A DNA stretch of 64,000 bases from Anaerostipes hadrus ATCC 29173 = JCM 17467. Its GTDB lineage: Bacteria > Bacillota > Clostridia > Lachnospirales > Lachnospiraceae. The position numbers and the translations under genes are program-made. Every line of letters starts with the position of its first letter. Positions within the stretch are counted from its first letter, which is position 1. This document shows, piece after piece, positions 8,123-16,899 of the stretch. The notes beneath the pieces were generated by a model. The model searched no databases. It saw only the letters and a program-made list of their open reading frames with translations, and had not been told where the DNA came from. Where the stretch lies: NCBI RefSeq assembly GCF_030296915.1, contig NZ_AP028031.1, positions 2,492,001-2,556,000 of the forward strand, given 5' to 3'.

Positions 8123-8870
8123 TCTCGCGGTCCTCCGGATATTCGATCTGAATTAATGTCAAGCCTTTTGCTGGAAGTTTTGGTCCTGGTGTAACTCTTT
8201 CTTTGGATGCTAAGATTTCTTTGACCCATTGTGGTTCTTGTTTTCCTCTTCCGACCTCTAAAAGCGTTCCTGCCATTAAACGTACCATATTATAGAGAAA
8301 ACCGCTTCCTGTGACTCTCATCGTGATATATCTGCCATTTTGTGTCACATCACATTCGTAAATCTCTCTGACATAGGATGTAACCTGTGCTTTACTGCTG
8401 CACATACTGATAAAACAGTGTTCCCCTAAGAAATAAGAAGCTGCTTCTTTCATTTTCTCCACATCAAGTGGTACATATACAAAATGATGATGTCTGCTTG
8501 TCACGGGATTATCGTATCTTGCATTGTAAAAGGTATATTCATATGTCTTTCTTGTATCCTGAAACCTTGGATGGTAGTCTAATGGCACTTCTTTGGAGTC
8601 CTGAATAATGATATCTTCTGGTAGTCTTGCATTTAATGCTTTTGCCATCTTCTCTCCCGGAATACGGCTTTCCGTGTCGAATACAGCTACATTTCCTAAT
8701 GCGTGGACTCCTGAATCCGTTCTGCTGGCTCCGATCACTTTGATGTCTTCTCCTGTCAGTTCTGATATATGCTTATTTAAGACACCTTCGACTGTAATCT
8801 CGTTTGGCTGTACCTGCCATCCACAATAACCAGTTCCATCATAGGCTACGATTAATTTTACTCGTTTCAT
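8112..8870 (-). CDS. truA: tRNA pseudouridine synthase A
   Basis: A 252-residue enzyme that converts uridines 38-40 of the tRNA anticodon arm to pseudouridine. The catalytic aspartate is D52 in the motif GASRTDSGVHALGN. The N-terminal AYDGTGYCGWQVQ and C-terminal GSGFLYNMVRLMAGTL are also diagnostic. It lies 6 bp downstream of ecfT. The ecfA1-ecfA2-ecfT-truA order is widespread in Firmicutes and in others continues to rplM-rpsI; here an AEC gene and a new promoter separate them. Confidence 0.96.
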   Translation of the reverse strand: MKRVKLIVAYDGTGYCGWQVQPNEITVEGVLNKHISELTGEDIKVIGASRTDSGVHALGNVAVFDTESRIPGEKMAKALNARLPEDIIIQDSKEVPLDYHPRFQDTRKTYEYTFYNARYDNPVTSRHHHFVYVPLDVEKMKEAASYFLGEHCFISMCSSKAQVTSYVREIYECDVTQNGRYITMRVTGSGFLYNMVRLMAGTLLEVGRGKQEPQWVKEILASKERVTPGPKLPAKGLTLIQIEYPEDRENAE

Positions 8871-8876
8871 CGTATC

Positions 8877-9686
8877 TTACCTCCATGGACTGAAAAAGGA
8901 TAAATAAATCATCACTGCTAAAAATACAAACAGGACGATATACGCTATTTTATCTCTTTTCTCGTATTTTAATGGTTTTAATTTAGTTCTTCCAACACCG
9001 CCATGGTAACAACGTGATTCCATTGCCATTGCAAGGTCATTTGCTCTTCGGATCGCTGCTACAAACAGTGGTACTATAATCGGAACCATGCTTTTTACTC
9101 GTTTTAAGAGACCTCCGGATTCAAAGTCGATTCCTCTGGCTGTCTGGGCTTTCATGATCTTTTCTAATTCTTCTGTTAAGATTGGAATAAATCTTAGTGC
9201 GATTGACATCATCATAGCAATCTCATGTACTGGTACTCCGACTTTATTTAAAAATCCCAGTGATTTGTCTAGTCCGTCTGTCAGTTCATTTGGTGTTGTT
9301 GTAAATGTCAGTAAAGACGTTCCTAATACCAGCATGATCAGACGGCTTCCCAGATAAATAGTTGTCCTGATCCCTTCTGCAGAAATTGATATGATCCAGA
9401 ACTGGATCACTGGTTTTCCTGGAATAAATAACATATTGATCATTACAGAGAATAATAAGATCACTGCAATTGCTTTTAATCCTCTTAAAATATATTTTAC
9501 AGGTACCTTTGAAATCTTGATCGTTATGATCAAAAATAATAGTGACATCACATAAGTTGCAGGTGCTTTATGCATAAATAATGTAATGACGTAGATCAAG
9601 ACTGCAAATAATTTCACTCTCGGATCAAGTCTGTGGATCAGAGAGTCTTCTTTATAATATTGTCCAATTGTTATATCCTTGAGCAT
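8877..9686 (-). CDS. ecfT: Energy-coupling factor transporter transmembrane protein EcfT
   Basis: A 269-residue membrane scaffold of group II ECF vitamin/micronutrient importers. It couples the two ATPases to interchangeable substrate-binding S components encoded elsewhere. It has about five to six helices, and the cytoplasmic coupling motifs with Ala-Arg-Gly appear as AQTARGIDFESGG and a later AMAMESRCY (consensus ARG/SRC type). The N-terminal YKEDSLIHRLDPRVK is typical. It directly follows ecfA2 with 1 bp between. Confidence 0.95.
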   Translation of the reverse strand: MLKDITIGQYYKEDSLIHRLDPRVKLFAVLIYVITLFMHKAPATYVMSLLFLIITIKISKVPVKYILRGLKAIAVILLFSVMINMLFIPGKPVIQFWIISISAEGIRTTIYLGSRLIMLVLGTSLLTFTTTPNELTDGLDKSLGFLNKVGVPVHEIAMMMSIALRFIPILTEELEKIMKAQTARGIDFESGGLLKRVKSMVPIIVPLFVAAIRRANDLAMAMESRCYHGGVGRTKLKPLKYEKRDKIAYIVLFVFLAVMIYLSFFSPWR

Positions 9687-9687
9687 T

Positions 9688-10548
9688 TTATTTTCCTCTC
9701 AGTCCTTTTAGTCCTTCTAAAATTGCTTCTTTTGTTTCTTCTAATGTCAATAAATCCCTCTGGATTGGGAACCCTCTGTCTGCGAGTTCTTCACATACTT
9801 GACGATAAAACGGTACAGCAAGCCCTGCTTCTTCTAGTTCTTTCTTGTGAGAGAATACTTCTTTTTTATCTCCTTCATACATGACCTGTCCACCATTCAT
9901 AACGATCACACACTGTGCATAATCTGCAACATCTTCCATACTGTGTGATACCAGAATGATCGTAATCTTCTTTTCTTCATGAAGTTTCTTTAACAGATTT
10001 AAGATCTGATCTTTTCCGACCGGATCAAGTCCTGCTGTTGGTTCATCCAAAATGAAATATTCTGGCTCCATTGCAAGAATCCCTGCGATTGCTACTCTTC
10101 GCTTCTGTCCGCCAGATAATTCAAATGGCGATTTTTGATATAATTTCTCTGGTAATCCAACATCTTTTAAACATTTGACAGCAATCTCTGTTGCTTCTTC
10201 TTTTGTCTTTCCAAAGTTCATTGGACCAAAACATACATCATCTAAAATCGTTGTCTCAAATAGCTGATGTTCTGGATACTGGAAACATATACCGACTTTT
10301 CCACGTAATTCTCGTAATGGGTATCCTTCTGAATATATATCTTCATCATCGAAATATATTGTTCCAGACGTTGGTTTGATCAATCCATTTAGATGCTGGA
10401 TCAATGTTGATTTTCCAGAACCTGTGTGTCCGATCACTGCAATGAATTCTTCTTTTTTTATTTCTAAGTTTATATCTTTTAATGCGTAATTCTTCTTGCT
10501 AGAATTATCTTCATATGCGTAACTTACATGTTCTAAACGAATTGACAT
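9688..10548 (-). CDS. ecfA2: ECF transporter ATP-binding protein EcfA2
   Basis: A 286-residue ABC ATPase, half of the EcfA1/EcfA2 heterodimer. Walker A is GHTGSGKST, the signature is LSGGQKRRVAI, and Walker B is YFILDEPTAGLDP followed by an H-loop SHSMEDVA. An insert typical of EcfA proteins lies before the signature. It overlaps ecfA1 by 16 bases. It was assigned as A2 by gene order and its GKTKEEATE-type insert; the A1/A2 naming is secondary. Confidence 0.94.
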   Translation of the reverse strand: MSIRLEHVSYAYEDNSSKKNYALKDINLEIKKEEFIAVIGHTGSGKSTLIQHLNGLIKPTSGTIYFDDEDIYSEGYPLRELRGKVGICFQYPEHQLFETTILDDVCFGPMNFGKTKEEATEIAVKCLKDVGLPEKLYQKSPFELSGGQKRRVAIAGILAMEPEYFILDEPTAGLDPVGKDQILNLLKKLHEEKKITIILVSHSMEDVADYAQCVIVMNGGQVMYEGDKKEVFSHKKELEEAGLAVPFYRQVCEELADRGFPIQRDLLTLEETKEAILEGLKGLRGK

Positions 10549-11384
10549 AATTCCTCCACCAGCTCTTCCTTTGTTGTTATCGTATCTGACAAGTTAACAC
10601 CTTCTTTTTTTAGTTCCCATGCAAGTTCTGTTGCGTACGGAACTTCCAGACCTAATGTTTTCATCTCATCAACTCTTGAAAAGATCTCTTTTGGTTTTCC
10701 ATCCATGACAATCTTTCCTTGATCCATCACGATGATACGATCTGCTAAGATTACTTCTTCCATATGATGTGTTACCATAAGGATCGTAATATTCTTTTCT
10801 TTATTCAATGCTTTCACAAGAGATAAAACATGTCTGCGGCCTTCTGGATCTAGCATGGCTGTTGGTTCGTCTAATACGATACATTCTGGTTCCATTGCCA
10901 TGATCCCTGCGATCGCTACTCTCTGTTTCTGTCCGCCAGAAAGATGATTGGGACTTGCTTCTTTATATGCGATCATTCCCACACCTGTAAGAGCCGCTGT
11001 GATCCTTGTCCAGATATCTTTGGAAGCTATTCCGAGGTTTTCTGGACCGAAGGCTGTGTCTTCTTCTACCGTTGTTCCTACGATCTGGTTATCTGGATTC
11101 TGAAATACGATTCCTGCACTCTGTCTGACTTTTAAGAGGGTACTTTCATCTTTTGTATCCATTCCTTTGATATATACTGTGCCTTCTGTCGGCATCAAAA
11201 GTCCATTGATATGCTTCGCAAGCGATGATTTCCCAGAACCATTCTTTCCAAGGATTGCTACAAATTCACCTTTCTCAACATTGATATCAATATGATTGAT
11301 TGCTGCAATCTCTTGCTTGTCTTCTTCTGTGTCTCCATAGGTCACATATTTGTGAACTAAGTCTTTTATTTTCAATATGGACAT
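10533..11384 (-). CDS. ecfA1: ECF transporter ATP-binding protein EcfA1
   Basis: A 283-residue ABC ATPase and first gene of the ecfA1-ecfA2-ecfT-truA-AEC operon. Walker A is GKNGSGKSS, the signature is LSGGQKQRVAI, and Walker B is CIVLDEPTAMLDP; the H-loop is THHMEEV. A TATACT (11416-11421 on the minus strand) 30-40 bp upstream may be the -10 of this operon, with a weak -35 inside the T-run of the preceding terminator. The start has AGGAGA upstream. Confidence 0.94.
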   Translation of the reverse strand: MSILKIKDLVHKYVTYGDTEEDKQEIAAINHIDINVEKGEFVAILGKNGSGKSSLAKHINGLLMPTEGTVYIKGMDTKDESTLLKVRQSAGIVFQNPDNQIVGTTVEEDTAFGPENLGIASKDIWTRITAALTGVGMIAYKEASPNHLSGGQKQRVAIAGIMAMEPECIVLDEPTAMLDPEGRRHVLSLVKALNKEKNITILMVTHHMEEVILADRIIVMDQGKIVMDGKPKEIFSRVDEMKTLGLEVPYATELAWELKKEGVNLSDTITTKEELVEELCQFV

Positions 11385-11432
11385 AATATTCTCCTATCTG
11401 ATCCGTAATAAGGATAGTATACTATTTCCCAT

Positions 11433-11473
11433 AAAAAAAGAAAAGTCTTATCCCAGTTGTTCCGGAATAAGAC
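11433..11473 (-). terminator. Terminator of the S10-spc-alpha ribosomal operon
   Basis: On the minus strand GTCTTATTCC pairs with GGGATAAGAC, then TTTTCTTTTTTT. It lies 57 bp past the rplQ stop and marks the end of the superoperon. Confidence 0.92.
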
Positions 11474-11529
11474 CTCTTTGTTGTTGTCGATTTGGAATTT
11501 AAATAATATAGTCAGTATTGAACTGTTGA

Positions 11530-12066
11530 TTAAACTAATTCAAGTACTACTTTTAATGCTGCATCACCTTTACGCTGAGCAATCTTAACGATTCTTGTGT
11601 AACCACCGTTACGTTCAGCATATTTTGGTGCATACTCGTCGAATAACTTAGCTGTTAAATCAACTTTCTTTGTATTAGCTTTCTTACCAGCTGCTTCTGT
11701 AGGAACTTCTGTTACAGGATATAATACCTTTAACATCTGTCTTCTTGCATGTAAGCGGGATGGTAAATCTTTTTTGATTTCTTTCTGAACTGTTTCATAA
11801 ACAGTAACTTTCTTACCATCTACAACTTCTTTCACGCGTTTTCCGTTTTCATCTTTCTTAGCAACTTTAGCGTCAACTGTAACTGTTTCAAAGTTGTCTT
11901 TTTCTTTTACAGCTAAAGCGATCAGTTTCTCAGCTACCTTGCGGATTTCTTTTGCTTTTGCTTCAGTTGTAACGATTTTTCCATGATGTAACAGATTTGT
12001 TACTTCTGCACGGATCAGTGCTTTTCTCTGGGAAGCTGTTCTTCCTAATTTTCTGTATTTTGCCAT
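11530..12066 (-). CDS. rplQ: 50S ribosomal protein L17 (bL17) with internal insertion
   Basis: A 178-residue L17; most bacterial L17 proteins have 115-130 residues. The core is intact: MAKYRKLGRTASQRKALIRA at the start, RNGGYTRIVKIAQRKGDAA at the end. A lysine-rich insertion of about 45-50 residues sits between the EKLIALAVKEKDNF and SRLHARRQML segments (about residues 57-105). Similar insertions are known in clostridial L17. It is the last gene of the alpha operon. Confidence 0.96.
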   Translation of the reverse strand: MAKYRKLGRTASQRKALIRAEVTNLLHHGKIVTTEAKAKEIRKVAEKLIALAVKEKDNFETVTVDAKVAKKDENGKRVKEVVDGKKVTVYETVQKEIKKDLPSRLHARRQMLKVLYPVTEVPTEAAGKKANTKKVDLTAKLFDEYAPKYAERNGGYTRIVKIAQRKGDAALKVVLELV

Positions 12067-12131
12067 TATAATGACCTCCTGTGTTTTTTCGCCTTGCTTA
12101 CTTATGCCTTCAGCCTAGGCGGGTCTGGTTT

Positions 12132-13088
12132 CTATTCTTCTCCTGAACTTAGGGATAATCCTAATTCACTTAACTTAGCTAAAACTTCTTCTAACGATTT
12201 ACGTCCTAAGTTACGAACTTTCATCATATCTTCTGAAGTCTTATTAGTTAATTCTTCTACTGTATTGATGCCAGCTCTCTTTAAGCAATTGTATGAACGA
12301 ACAGATAATTCTAATTCATCAATGCTCATTTCAAGAACTTTTTCTTTCTCGTCATCTTCTTTTTCTACCATAACTTCTGCTGTCTTGGCATTCTCAGAAA
12401 GATCTACAAATAAGTTTAAGTGCTCGCATAATACTTTCGCTGCTAAACTTACAGACTCATCTGGTGTTAGTGTTCCGTTTGTGAATACATCTAATGTTAA
12501 TTTGTCATAATCTGTGATCTGACCTACACGAGTATTCTCAACCTTTAAGTTTACACGCTCAACTGGTGTGTAAATCGCATCAACTGCGATCTCATCGATT
12601 GCTTTTCCTTCTTTGTCTGCTTTGTCTGCGCCTACATATCCGCGTCCGTTTGTGATTGTAAGCTCCATATCCAGTTTGCTGCTGTCATCACTTAATGTTG
12701 CGATCACAAGCTCTGGATTTAAGATTTCGATATCACTGTCCGCTTTAATATCTCCGGCAGTTACTACACCCTTTCCTGAAAACTCAATATAAGCCTGCTT
12801 TGTTTCAGCGGATGAGCTGTTGTTTTTAATTGCCAGAGATTTGATATTCATGATGATCTCAGGTACATCTTCTTTAACCCCTGGGATGGAACTGAACTCA
12901 TGCAGAACACCTTTGATCTTTACTGAACTTACTGCTGCACCTGGCAGAGAAGAAAGCATGATACGTCTTAAGGAATTACCTAAAGTTGTACCATAACCTC
13001 TTTCCAAAGGTTCCACAACAAAGCGTCCAAAACGGTTATCTTCTGAAATCTCATTAATCTCAATATTTGGTTTTTCAAATTCAAACAT
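12132..13088 (-). CDS. rpoA: DNA-directed RNA polymerase subunit alpha
   Basis: A 318-residue alpha subunit. The N-terminal domain ([21 protein letters not shown], dimerisation and beta/beta' contacts) is joined by an acidic linker with [11 protein letters not shown] near residue 240 to the C-terminal DNA/activator-binding domain ([19 protein letters not shown], then [11 protein letters not shown]). It lies between rpsD and rplQ, the usual alpha-operon order. Confidence 0.97.
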   Translation of the reverse strand: MFEFEKPNIEINEISEDNRFGRFVVEPLERGYGTTLGNSLRRIMLSSLPGAAVSSVKIKGVLHEFSSIPGVKEDVPEIIMNIKSLAIKNNSSSAETKQAYIEFSGKGVVTAGDIKADSDIEILNPELVIATLSDDSSKLDMELTITNGRGYVGADKADKEGKAIDEIAVDAIYTPVERVNLKVENTRVGQITDYDKLTLDVFTNGTLTPDESVSLAAKVLCEHLNLFVDLSENAKTAEVMVEKEDDEKEKVLEMSIDELELSVRSYNCLKRAGINTVEELTNKTSEDMMKVRNLGRKSLEEVLAKLSELGLSLSSGEE

Positions 13089-13127
13089 ACGTGCCCTCCT
13101 TTTGGCTTAGGTTTAACTTGAGGGTTA

Positions 13128-13721
13128 TTATTTAGAATATAACTCGACGATTAATGTTTCGTTAACTGGTACGTCGATCTCATCTCTTGATGGAAGTTCT
13201 TTTACAGTTCCTGTAAAGTTATCATGATCTGCTTCTAACCATGAAGGAATCATTCTTCCTTCTGTTACTTCTAAGATCTCTTTGTATCTTGGAGATGTTC
13301 TATGTTTTTCTTTGATTTCGATAACGTCCCCAGCTTTAACCTGGTAAGAAGGAATGTTAACCTGTTTTCCATTAACTAATACATGTTTATGGTCAACGAT
13401 CTGTCTGCATTCTTTTCTTGTTCTTCCGTATCCTAAACGGAATAATACGTTATCTAAACGAAGCTCTAATAATGTCATCAGGTTTGTACCAGTCTGACCT
13501 TTCATTCTTTCTGCTTTTGCATAGTAGTTACGGAAAGGTTTTTCTAATACACCATAAATGAATTTAGCTTTCTGTTTTTCGCAAAGCTGAAGTCCGTATT
13601 CACTTTTCTTTCTGTTTGCTCTATTTAAACTTCTGTTTGATTTTTTATCAATTCCTAAAAAGACAGGATCTAAACCTAAGGATCTACATCTCTTTAAGAC
13701 TGGAGTTCTATCTACTGCCAT
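13128..13721 (-). CDS. rpsD: 30S ribosomal protein S4 (uS4)
   Basis: A 197-residue primary 16S-binding assembly protein with an S4 RNA-binding domain (RLDNVLFRLGYGRTRKECRQ, then HKHVLVNGKQVNIPSYQVK). The N-terminus has a single CRSLG cysteine and no zinc-binding CxxC set. In this genome rpsD lies in the alpha operon; in Bacillus it stands alone. Confidence 0.97.
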   Translation of the reverse strand: MAVDRTPVLKRCRSLGLDPVFLGIDKKSNRSLNRANRKKSEYGLQLCEKQKAKFIYGVLEKPFRNYYAKAERMKGQTGTNLMTLLELRLDNVLFRLGYGRTRKECRQIVDHKHVLVNGKQVNIPSYQVKAGDVIEIKEKHRTSPRYKEILEVTEGRMIPSWLEADHDNFTGTVKELPSRDEIDVPVNETLIVELYSK

Positions 13722-13740
13722 CTTTAATTATCCTCCTAAA

Positions 13741-14133
13741 TTAGACTCTTCTACGTTTTGGTGGGCGACATCCATTATGTGGAACAGGTGTTACATCGCT
13801 GATGCTTGTAACTTCTAATCCTGCTGCTGATAAAGCACGGATTGCTGCTTCTCTTCCTGATCCTGGACCTTTAACCATTACATCTACTGATTTTAATCCA
13901 TGCACTAATGCTGCTTTTGTTGCAGTTTCAGCTGCCATCTGAGCTGCATATGGTGTAGATTTTTTGGATCCTCTGAATCCTAATCCACCTGCACTTGCCC
14001 AAGAAAGAGCATTTCCCTGTGCATCTGTTAATGTAACGATTGTATTATTAAAAGATGACTGAATATGTGCCTGTCCGTGCTGTACATTCTTCTTTACACG
14101 TTTTTTTGCACTTTTCTTTGTAACTTTAGCCAT
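13741..14133 (-). CDS. rpsK: 30S ribosomal protein S11 (uS11)
   Basis: A 130-residue platform protein that contacts the mRNA exit path. Diagnostic segments are [20 protein letters not shown], the [15 protein letters not shown] helix and the basic tail CRPPKRRRV. It lies 19 bp upstream of rpsD. Confidence 0.97.
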   Translation of the reverse strand: MAKVTKKSAKKRVKKNVQHGQAHIQSSFNNTIVTLTDAQGNALSWASAGGLGFRGSKKSTPYAAQMAAETATKAALVHGLKSVDVMVKGPGSGREAAIRALSAAGLEVTSISDVTPVPHNGCRPPKRRRV

Positions 14134-14255
14134 AATTACGTATACCTTTCTTTCTTCATTTCAATTCCAAAAAGATTGCCTATACTGCAAATCTTATGCT
14201 ATTCCTGACTGTCCATACAGCCGGGTGTGTCATAACACTACAAATTTAGTGTTTA
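14134..14255 (-). other. rpsM-rpsK spacer with small hairpin
   Basis: A 122-bp gap, long for this operon. On the minus strand GGCTGT pairs with ACAGTC across ATGG (14207-14222). The plus-strand string cagccgggtgtgtca at 14218-14232 is identical to 7035-7049 in the rplM promoter. No -10 is found at the right distance here, so a promoter is not claimed. Confidence 0.4.
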
Positions 14256-14624
14256 TTATTTCTTCTTGTTAGCTACTGTTTTCTTAGGACCTTTACGTGT
14301 TCTTGCGTTAGTTTTTGTTTTCTGTCCACGGCAAGGAAGTCCCTGTCTATGACGTTTTCCTCTGTAGCATCCAATTTCTTTTAATCTCTTAATGTTAAGA
14401 GCGATTTCTCTTCTTAAATCACCTTCTACAACCTGTGTATCGTTGATAACTGCACTGATTCTTTTAACTTCATCATCAGTTAAGTCGCGTACACGAGTAT
14501 CAGGATCAACATTTGCCTCTGCCAAAATACGTTTTGCGCTTGAAAGACCGATTCCATAAATATAAGTAAGACCAATCTCTACACGCTTTTCTCTTGGTAA
14601 ATCAACACCTGAAATACGAGCCAT
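14256..14624 (-). CDS. rpsM: 30S ribosomal protein S13 (uS13)
   Basis: A 122-residue head protein touching P-site tRNA and bridging to L5. Hallmarks: [20 protein letters not shown], the [10 protein letters not shown] helix-hairpin-helix, [20 protein letters not shown], and a lysine-rich tail. It follows rpmJ after a 274-bp gap. Confidence 0.97.
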   Translation of the reverse strand: MARISGVDLPREKRVEIGLTYIYGIGLSSAKRILAEANVDPDTRVRDLTDDEVKRISAVINDTQVVEGDLRREIALNIKRLKEIGCYRGKRHRQGLPCRGQKTKTNARTRKGPKKTVANKKK

Positions 14625-14898
14625 GTTTTTCTTTCCTCCAAAATAAATAATTACTTGTCTATTAAGGGCAATCCATATATCCGCAGTACGGTGAAATGAT
14701 ATATATGTCTCTTCCTCAAATTATCTTTCTATCTATAAATAATCAGTATGAGCGTACCTGTACTCATACTGCAGCCGCCTAAATTATGCGAGTGTATCTC
14801 TACACATCACAAAATACACCTCTAAACTGTTCTTGCAGTAAATAGGTGAATACACAACAAACCAAGGATTATTGCGATATTCTTATCGAACGTCGTAA
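14625..14898 (-). other. rpmJ-rpsM spacer with perfect hairpin
   Basis: A 274-bp AT-rich spacer with no credible gene. A 9-bp perfect stem, CAGTATGAG with CTCATACTG (14744-14771), lacks a T-run, so it looks more like a leader or processing structure than a terminator. A second weaker ATATAT-based stem lies at 14676-14710. The position before rpsM fits an alpha-operon control leader, as known in other bacteria; that role is inference. Confidence 0.45.
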
Positions 14899-15012
14899 TT
14901 ATCCCTGTCTCTGTTTGTGTTTTGGATTCTCACAGATTACTCTGACAGATCCTTTTCTCTTGATAACCTTGCATTTTTCGCAAATTGGTTTTACAGATGC
15001 TCTAACCTTCAC
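14899..15012 (-). CDS. rpmJ: 50S ribosomal protein L36 (bL36)
   Basis: A 37-residue zinc-ribbon protein with a GTG start at 15010-15012 behind AAGGAGAT. It reads [20 protein letters not shown], then [17 protein letters not shown]. The C-x2-C, C and H ligands (CEKC, IC, KH) are all present, so this is the zinc-binding (C+) form. It lies between infA and rpsM as usual. Confidence 0.95.
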   Translation of the reverse strand: MKVRASVKPICEKCKVIKRKGSVRVICENPKHKQRQG

Positions 15013-15110
15013 TTGAATATCTCCTTTCAAAAAACGTTCGGGTATGATTATATCATCATATTCTGAATATTTCAAGACTTTTTCTAAATTTATTTATCTT
15101 TCCAAATAAT

Positions 15111-15329
15111 TTATTTGTCTCTCCAAATAATTCTTCCTTTTGATAAATCATATGGTGATAATGCCAGTGTTACTTTGTCACCTGGTAAAATCTTGATGTA
15201 ATTCATTCTAAGCTTTCCACTGATGTGAGCTAAAATTACGTGTCCACCTTCGATTTCTACCTTGAACATAGCGTTTGGTAACTTTTCTAACACTACTCCT
15301 TCAACTTCAATTGCTTCTGATTTTGCCAT
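15111..15329 (-). CDS. infA: Translation initiation factor IF-1
   Basis: A 72-residue OB-fold protein that occupies the A site during initiation. It matches the family end to end: [39 protein letters not shown], and [15 protein letters not shown]. It lies 10 bp downstream of map. Confidence 0.97.
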   Translation of the reverse strand: MAKSEAIEVEGVVLEKLPNAMFKVEIEGGHVILAHISGKLRMNYIKILPGDKVTLALSPYDLSKGRIIWRDK

Positions 15330-15339
15330 TTTATTCCTC

Positions 15340-16095
15340 CTATTCAGACAAAGTCAATATTTCACAACCATCTTCTGTGATGACGATCGTGTTTTCATAA
15401 TGTGCAGCCAGACTTCCATCTTCAGTAACAACTGTCCAGTCATCGTCCAGCCAGACAACATCATAACTACCTTCATTTACCATTGGTTCAATGGCAAGCG
15501 TCATTCCTGGTCTTAATTTCATTCCTTTTCTTCTCTGTTTGAAGTTCGGAATCTGTGGATCTTCATGAAGATGTGTTCCAATTCCATGTCCCACTAAATC
15601 TCTGACTACAGAATAACCATTACTTTCTACATATTTCTGAATTGCTTCAGATATGTCAAACAAATGATTTCCTGGAACTGCAAGTTTGATTCCTTCAAAG
15701 AAACTTTGCTTTGTTACTTCGATCAGTCTCTTTGCTTCTTCGGAAATATTTCCAACCGCATGTGTTCTTGCTGCATCGGAATGATATCCTTCATGGATCA
15801 GTCCTGCATCCAGACTTACAATGTCTCCATCCTGTAAAATCCGGTCTTTGCTTGGAATACCATGTACGACTTCGTCATTGACAGATACACAGATGGATGC
15901 CGGATATCCATTATAGTTTAAGAAGTTTGGTACACATCCAAGATCTCTGATCGCTTTCTCTCCAAACTGGTCGATCTCTAATGTAGAAATTCCTGGTTTT
16001 ACAAAATCAGCTAACTTGTTGTGAACCTCTTCTAACATCTTACCGGCTTCTCGCATAAGTTCGATTTCTTTTTTTGATTTGATCGTAACTGCCAT
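15340..16095 (-). CDS. map: Type I methionine aminopeptidase
   Basis: A 251-residue cytosolic dimetal enzyme that removes the initiator methionine from nascent proteins. The pita-bread fold signature is clear: [20 protein letters not shown] supplies two Asp ligands, [16 protein letters not shown] a His, and AIEPMVNEG plus the C-terminal [16 protein letters not shown] the Glu ligands. There is no N-terminal zinc finger extension. It lies 10 bp after adk. Confidence 0.96.
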   Translation of the reverse strand: MAVTIKSKKEIELMREAGKMLEEVHNKLADFVKPGISTLEIDQFGEKAIRDLGCVPNFLNYNGYPASICVSVNDEVVHGIPSKDRILQDGDIVSLDAGLIHEGYHSDAARTHAVGNISEEAKRLIEVTKQSFFEGIKLAVPGNHLFDISEAIQKYVESNGYSVVRDLVGHGIGTHLHEDPQIPNFKQRRKGMKLRPGMTLAIEPMVNEGSYDVVWLDDDWTVVTEDGSLAAHYENTIVITEDGCEILTLSE

Positions 16096-16105
16096 GGTCT
16101 GCCTC

Positions 16106-16747
16106 TTATCCTAAAATAGATTTAATTTCTTCAAAAACAACTTTGATATCCTGTGTTCCATCGATCTCGTGTAAGCTTCCTGCTTCTTTATAGTGTGCGA
16201 TCAGTGGAGCTGTCTGTTCATGATAAACATCCAGACGTTTTTTTACAGTTTCTGCTTTGTCGTCATCGCGAAGAATTAATTCTCCACCACATACGTCGCA
16301 GCAGTTTTCTTTCTTTGGAGGATTATACTGAACATGGAAGATTGCTCCACAGTCTTTGCAGGATCTTCTTCCTGACATTCTGTTGATGATATTTTCATCT
16401 GGAACTTCGATATCAATTGCAAATTCAATCTTCTCACCGTCTTTTGCAAGTGCTTCATCTAATGCATTTGCTTGTGGAATCGTTCTTGGAAATCCATCTA
16501 AAATATACCCTTTTTCACAATCATCTTTGTGGATACGATCAACAACAAGATCGCATACAAGTTCGTCTGGAACTAACAGTCCTTTGTCCATGTATTCCTG
16601 TGCTTTCTTTCCAAGCTCTGTTCCTTCTTTAATATTTGCTCTGAAAATATCACCTGTTGAGATGTGTGGAATATCGTACGCCTGTGCAATCTGTTTTGCC
16701 TGAGTACCTTTTCCAGCACCTGGAGCTCCTAACATAATAATTTTCAT
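16106..16747 (-). CDS. adk: Adenylate kinase
   Basis: A 213-residue enzyme interconverting ATP, ADP and AMP. The P-loop is GAPGAGKGTQAK and the AMP-binding segment DIFRANIKEGTELG; the lid has four cysteines (CKDCG and CCDVCG), so it is the zinc-containing Gram-positive form. The start at 16747 (MKIIMLGAPGAGKG) follows GGAGG; a longer frame with a 19-residue extension is rejected. Two strong hairpins separate it from secY. Confidence 0.97.
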   Translation of the reverse strand: MKIIMLGAPGAGKGTQAKQIAQAYDIPHISTGDIFRANIKEGTELGKKAQEYMDKGLLVPDELVCDLVVDRIHKDDCEKGYILDGFPRTIPQANALDEALAKDGEKIEFAIDIEVPDENIINRMSGRRSCKDCGAIFHVQYNPPKKENCCDVCGGELILRDDDKAETVKKRLDVYHEQTAPLIAHYKEAGSLHEIDGTQDIKVVFEEIKSILG

Positions 16748-16829
16748 GACAAATCCTCCTTTTGTCTCTCTTTTATTTTTAGTTACCATACAATTTGTTT
16801 CCATACCATCGTTTTTAATGCCATTGGAC

Positions 16830-16892
16830 TTTTGTGCTTATATAAAAACATTCCATATAAGCACAAAAAGCTGTAGTTGTCACTACAGCTTT
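16830..16892 (-). terminator. Double hairpin between secY and adk
   Basis: Going along the minus strand from secY, AAAGCTGTAG pairs with CTACAGCTTT (16867-16892). Next, TTTTGTGCTTATAT pairs with its complement (16830-16868), a 14-bp perfect stem with an 11-nt loop. The first stem plus the adjoining T-run looks like an intrinsic terminator. Read-through or a hidden adk promoter would be needed to express the downstream half of the superoperon. Confidence 0.7.
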
Positions 16893-16899
16893 CTTATAG

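Noticed and set aside
14218..14247. Promoter in the rpsM-rpsK spacer
   Set aside because: The -35-like string is shared with rplM, but no acceptable -10 follows at 16-18 bp.
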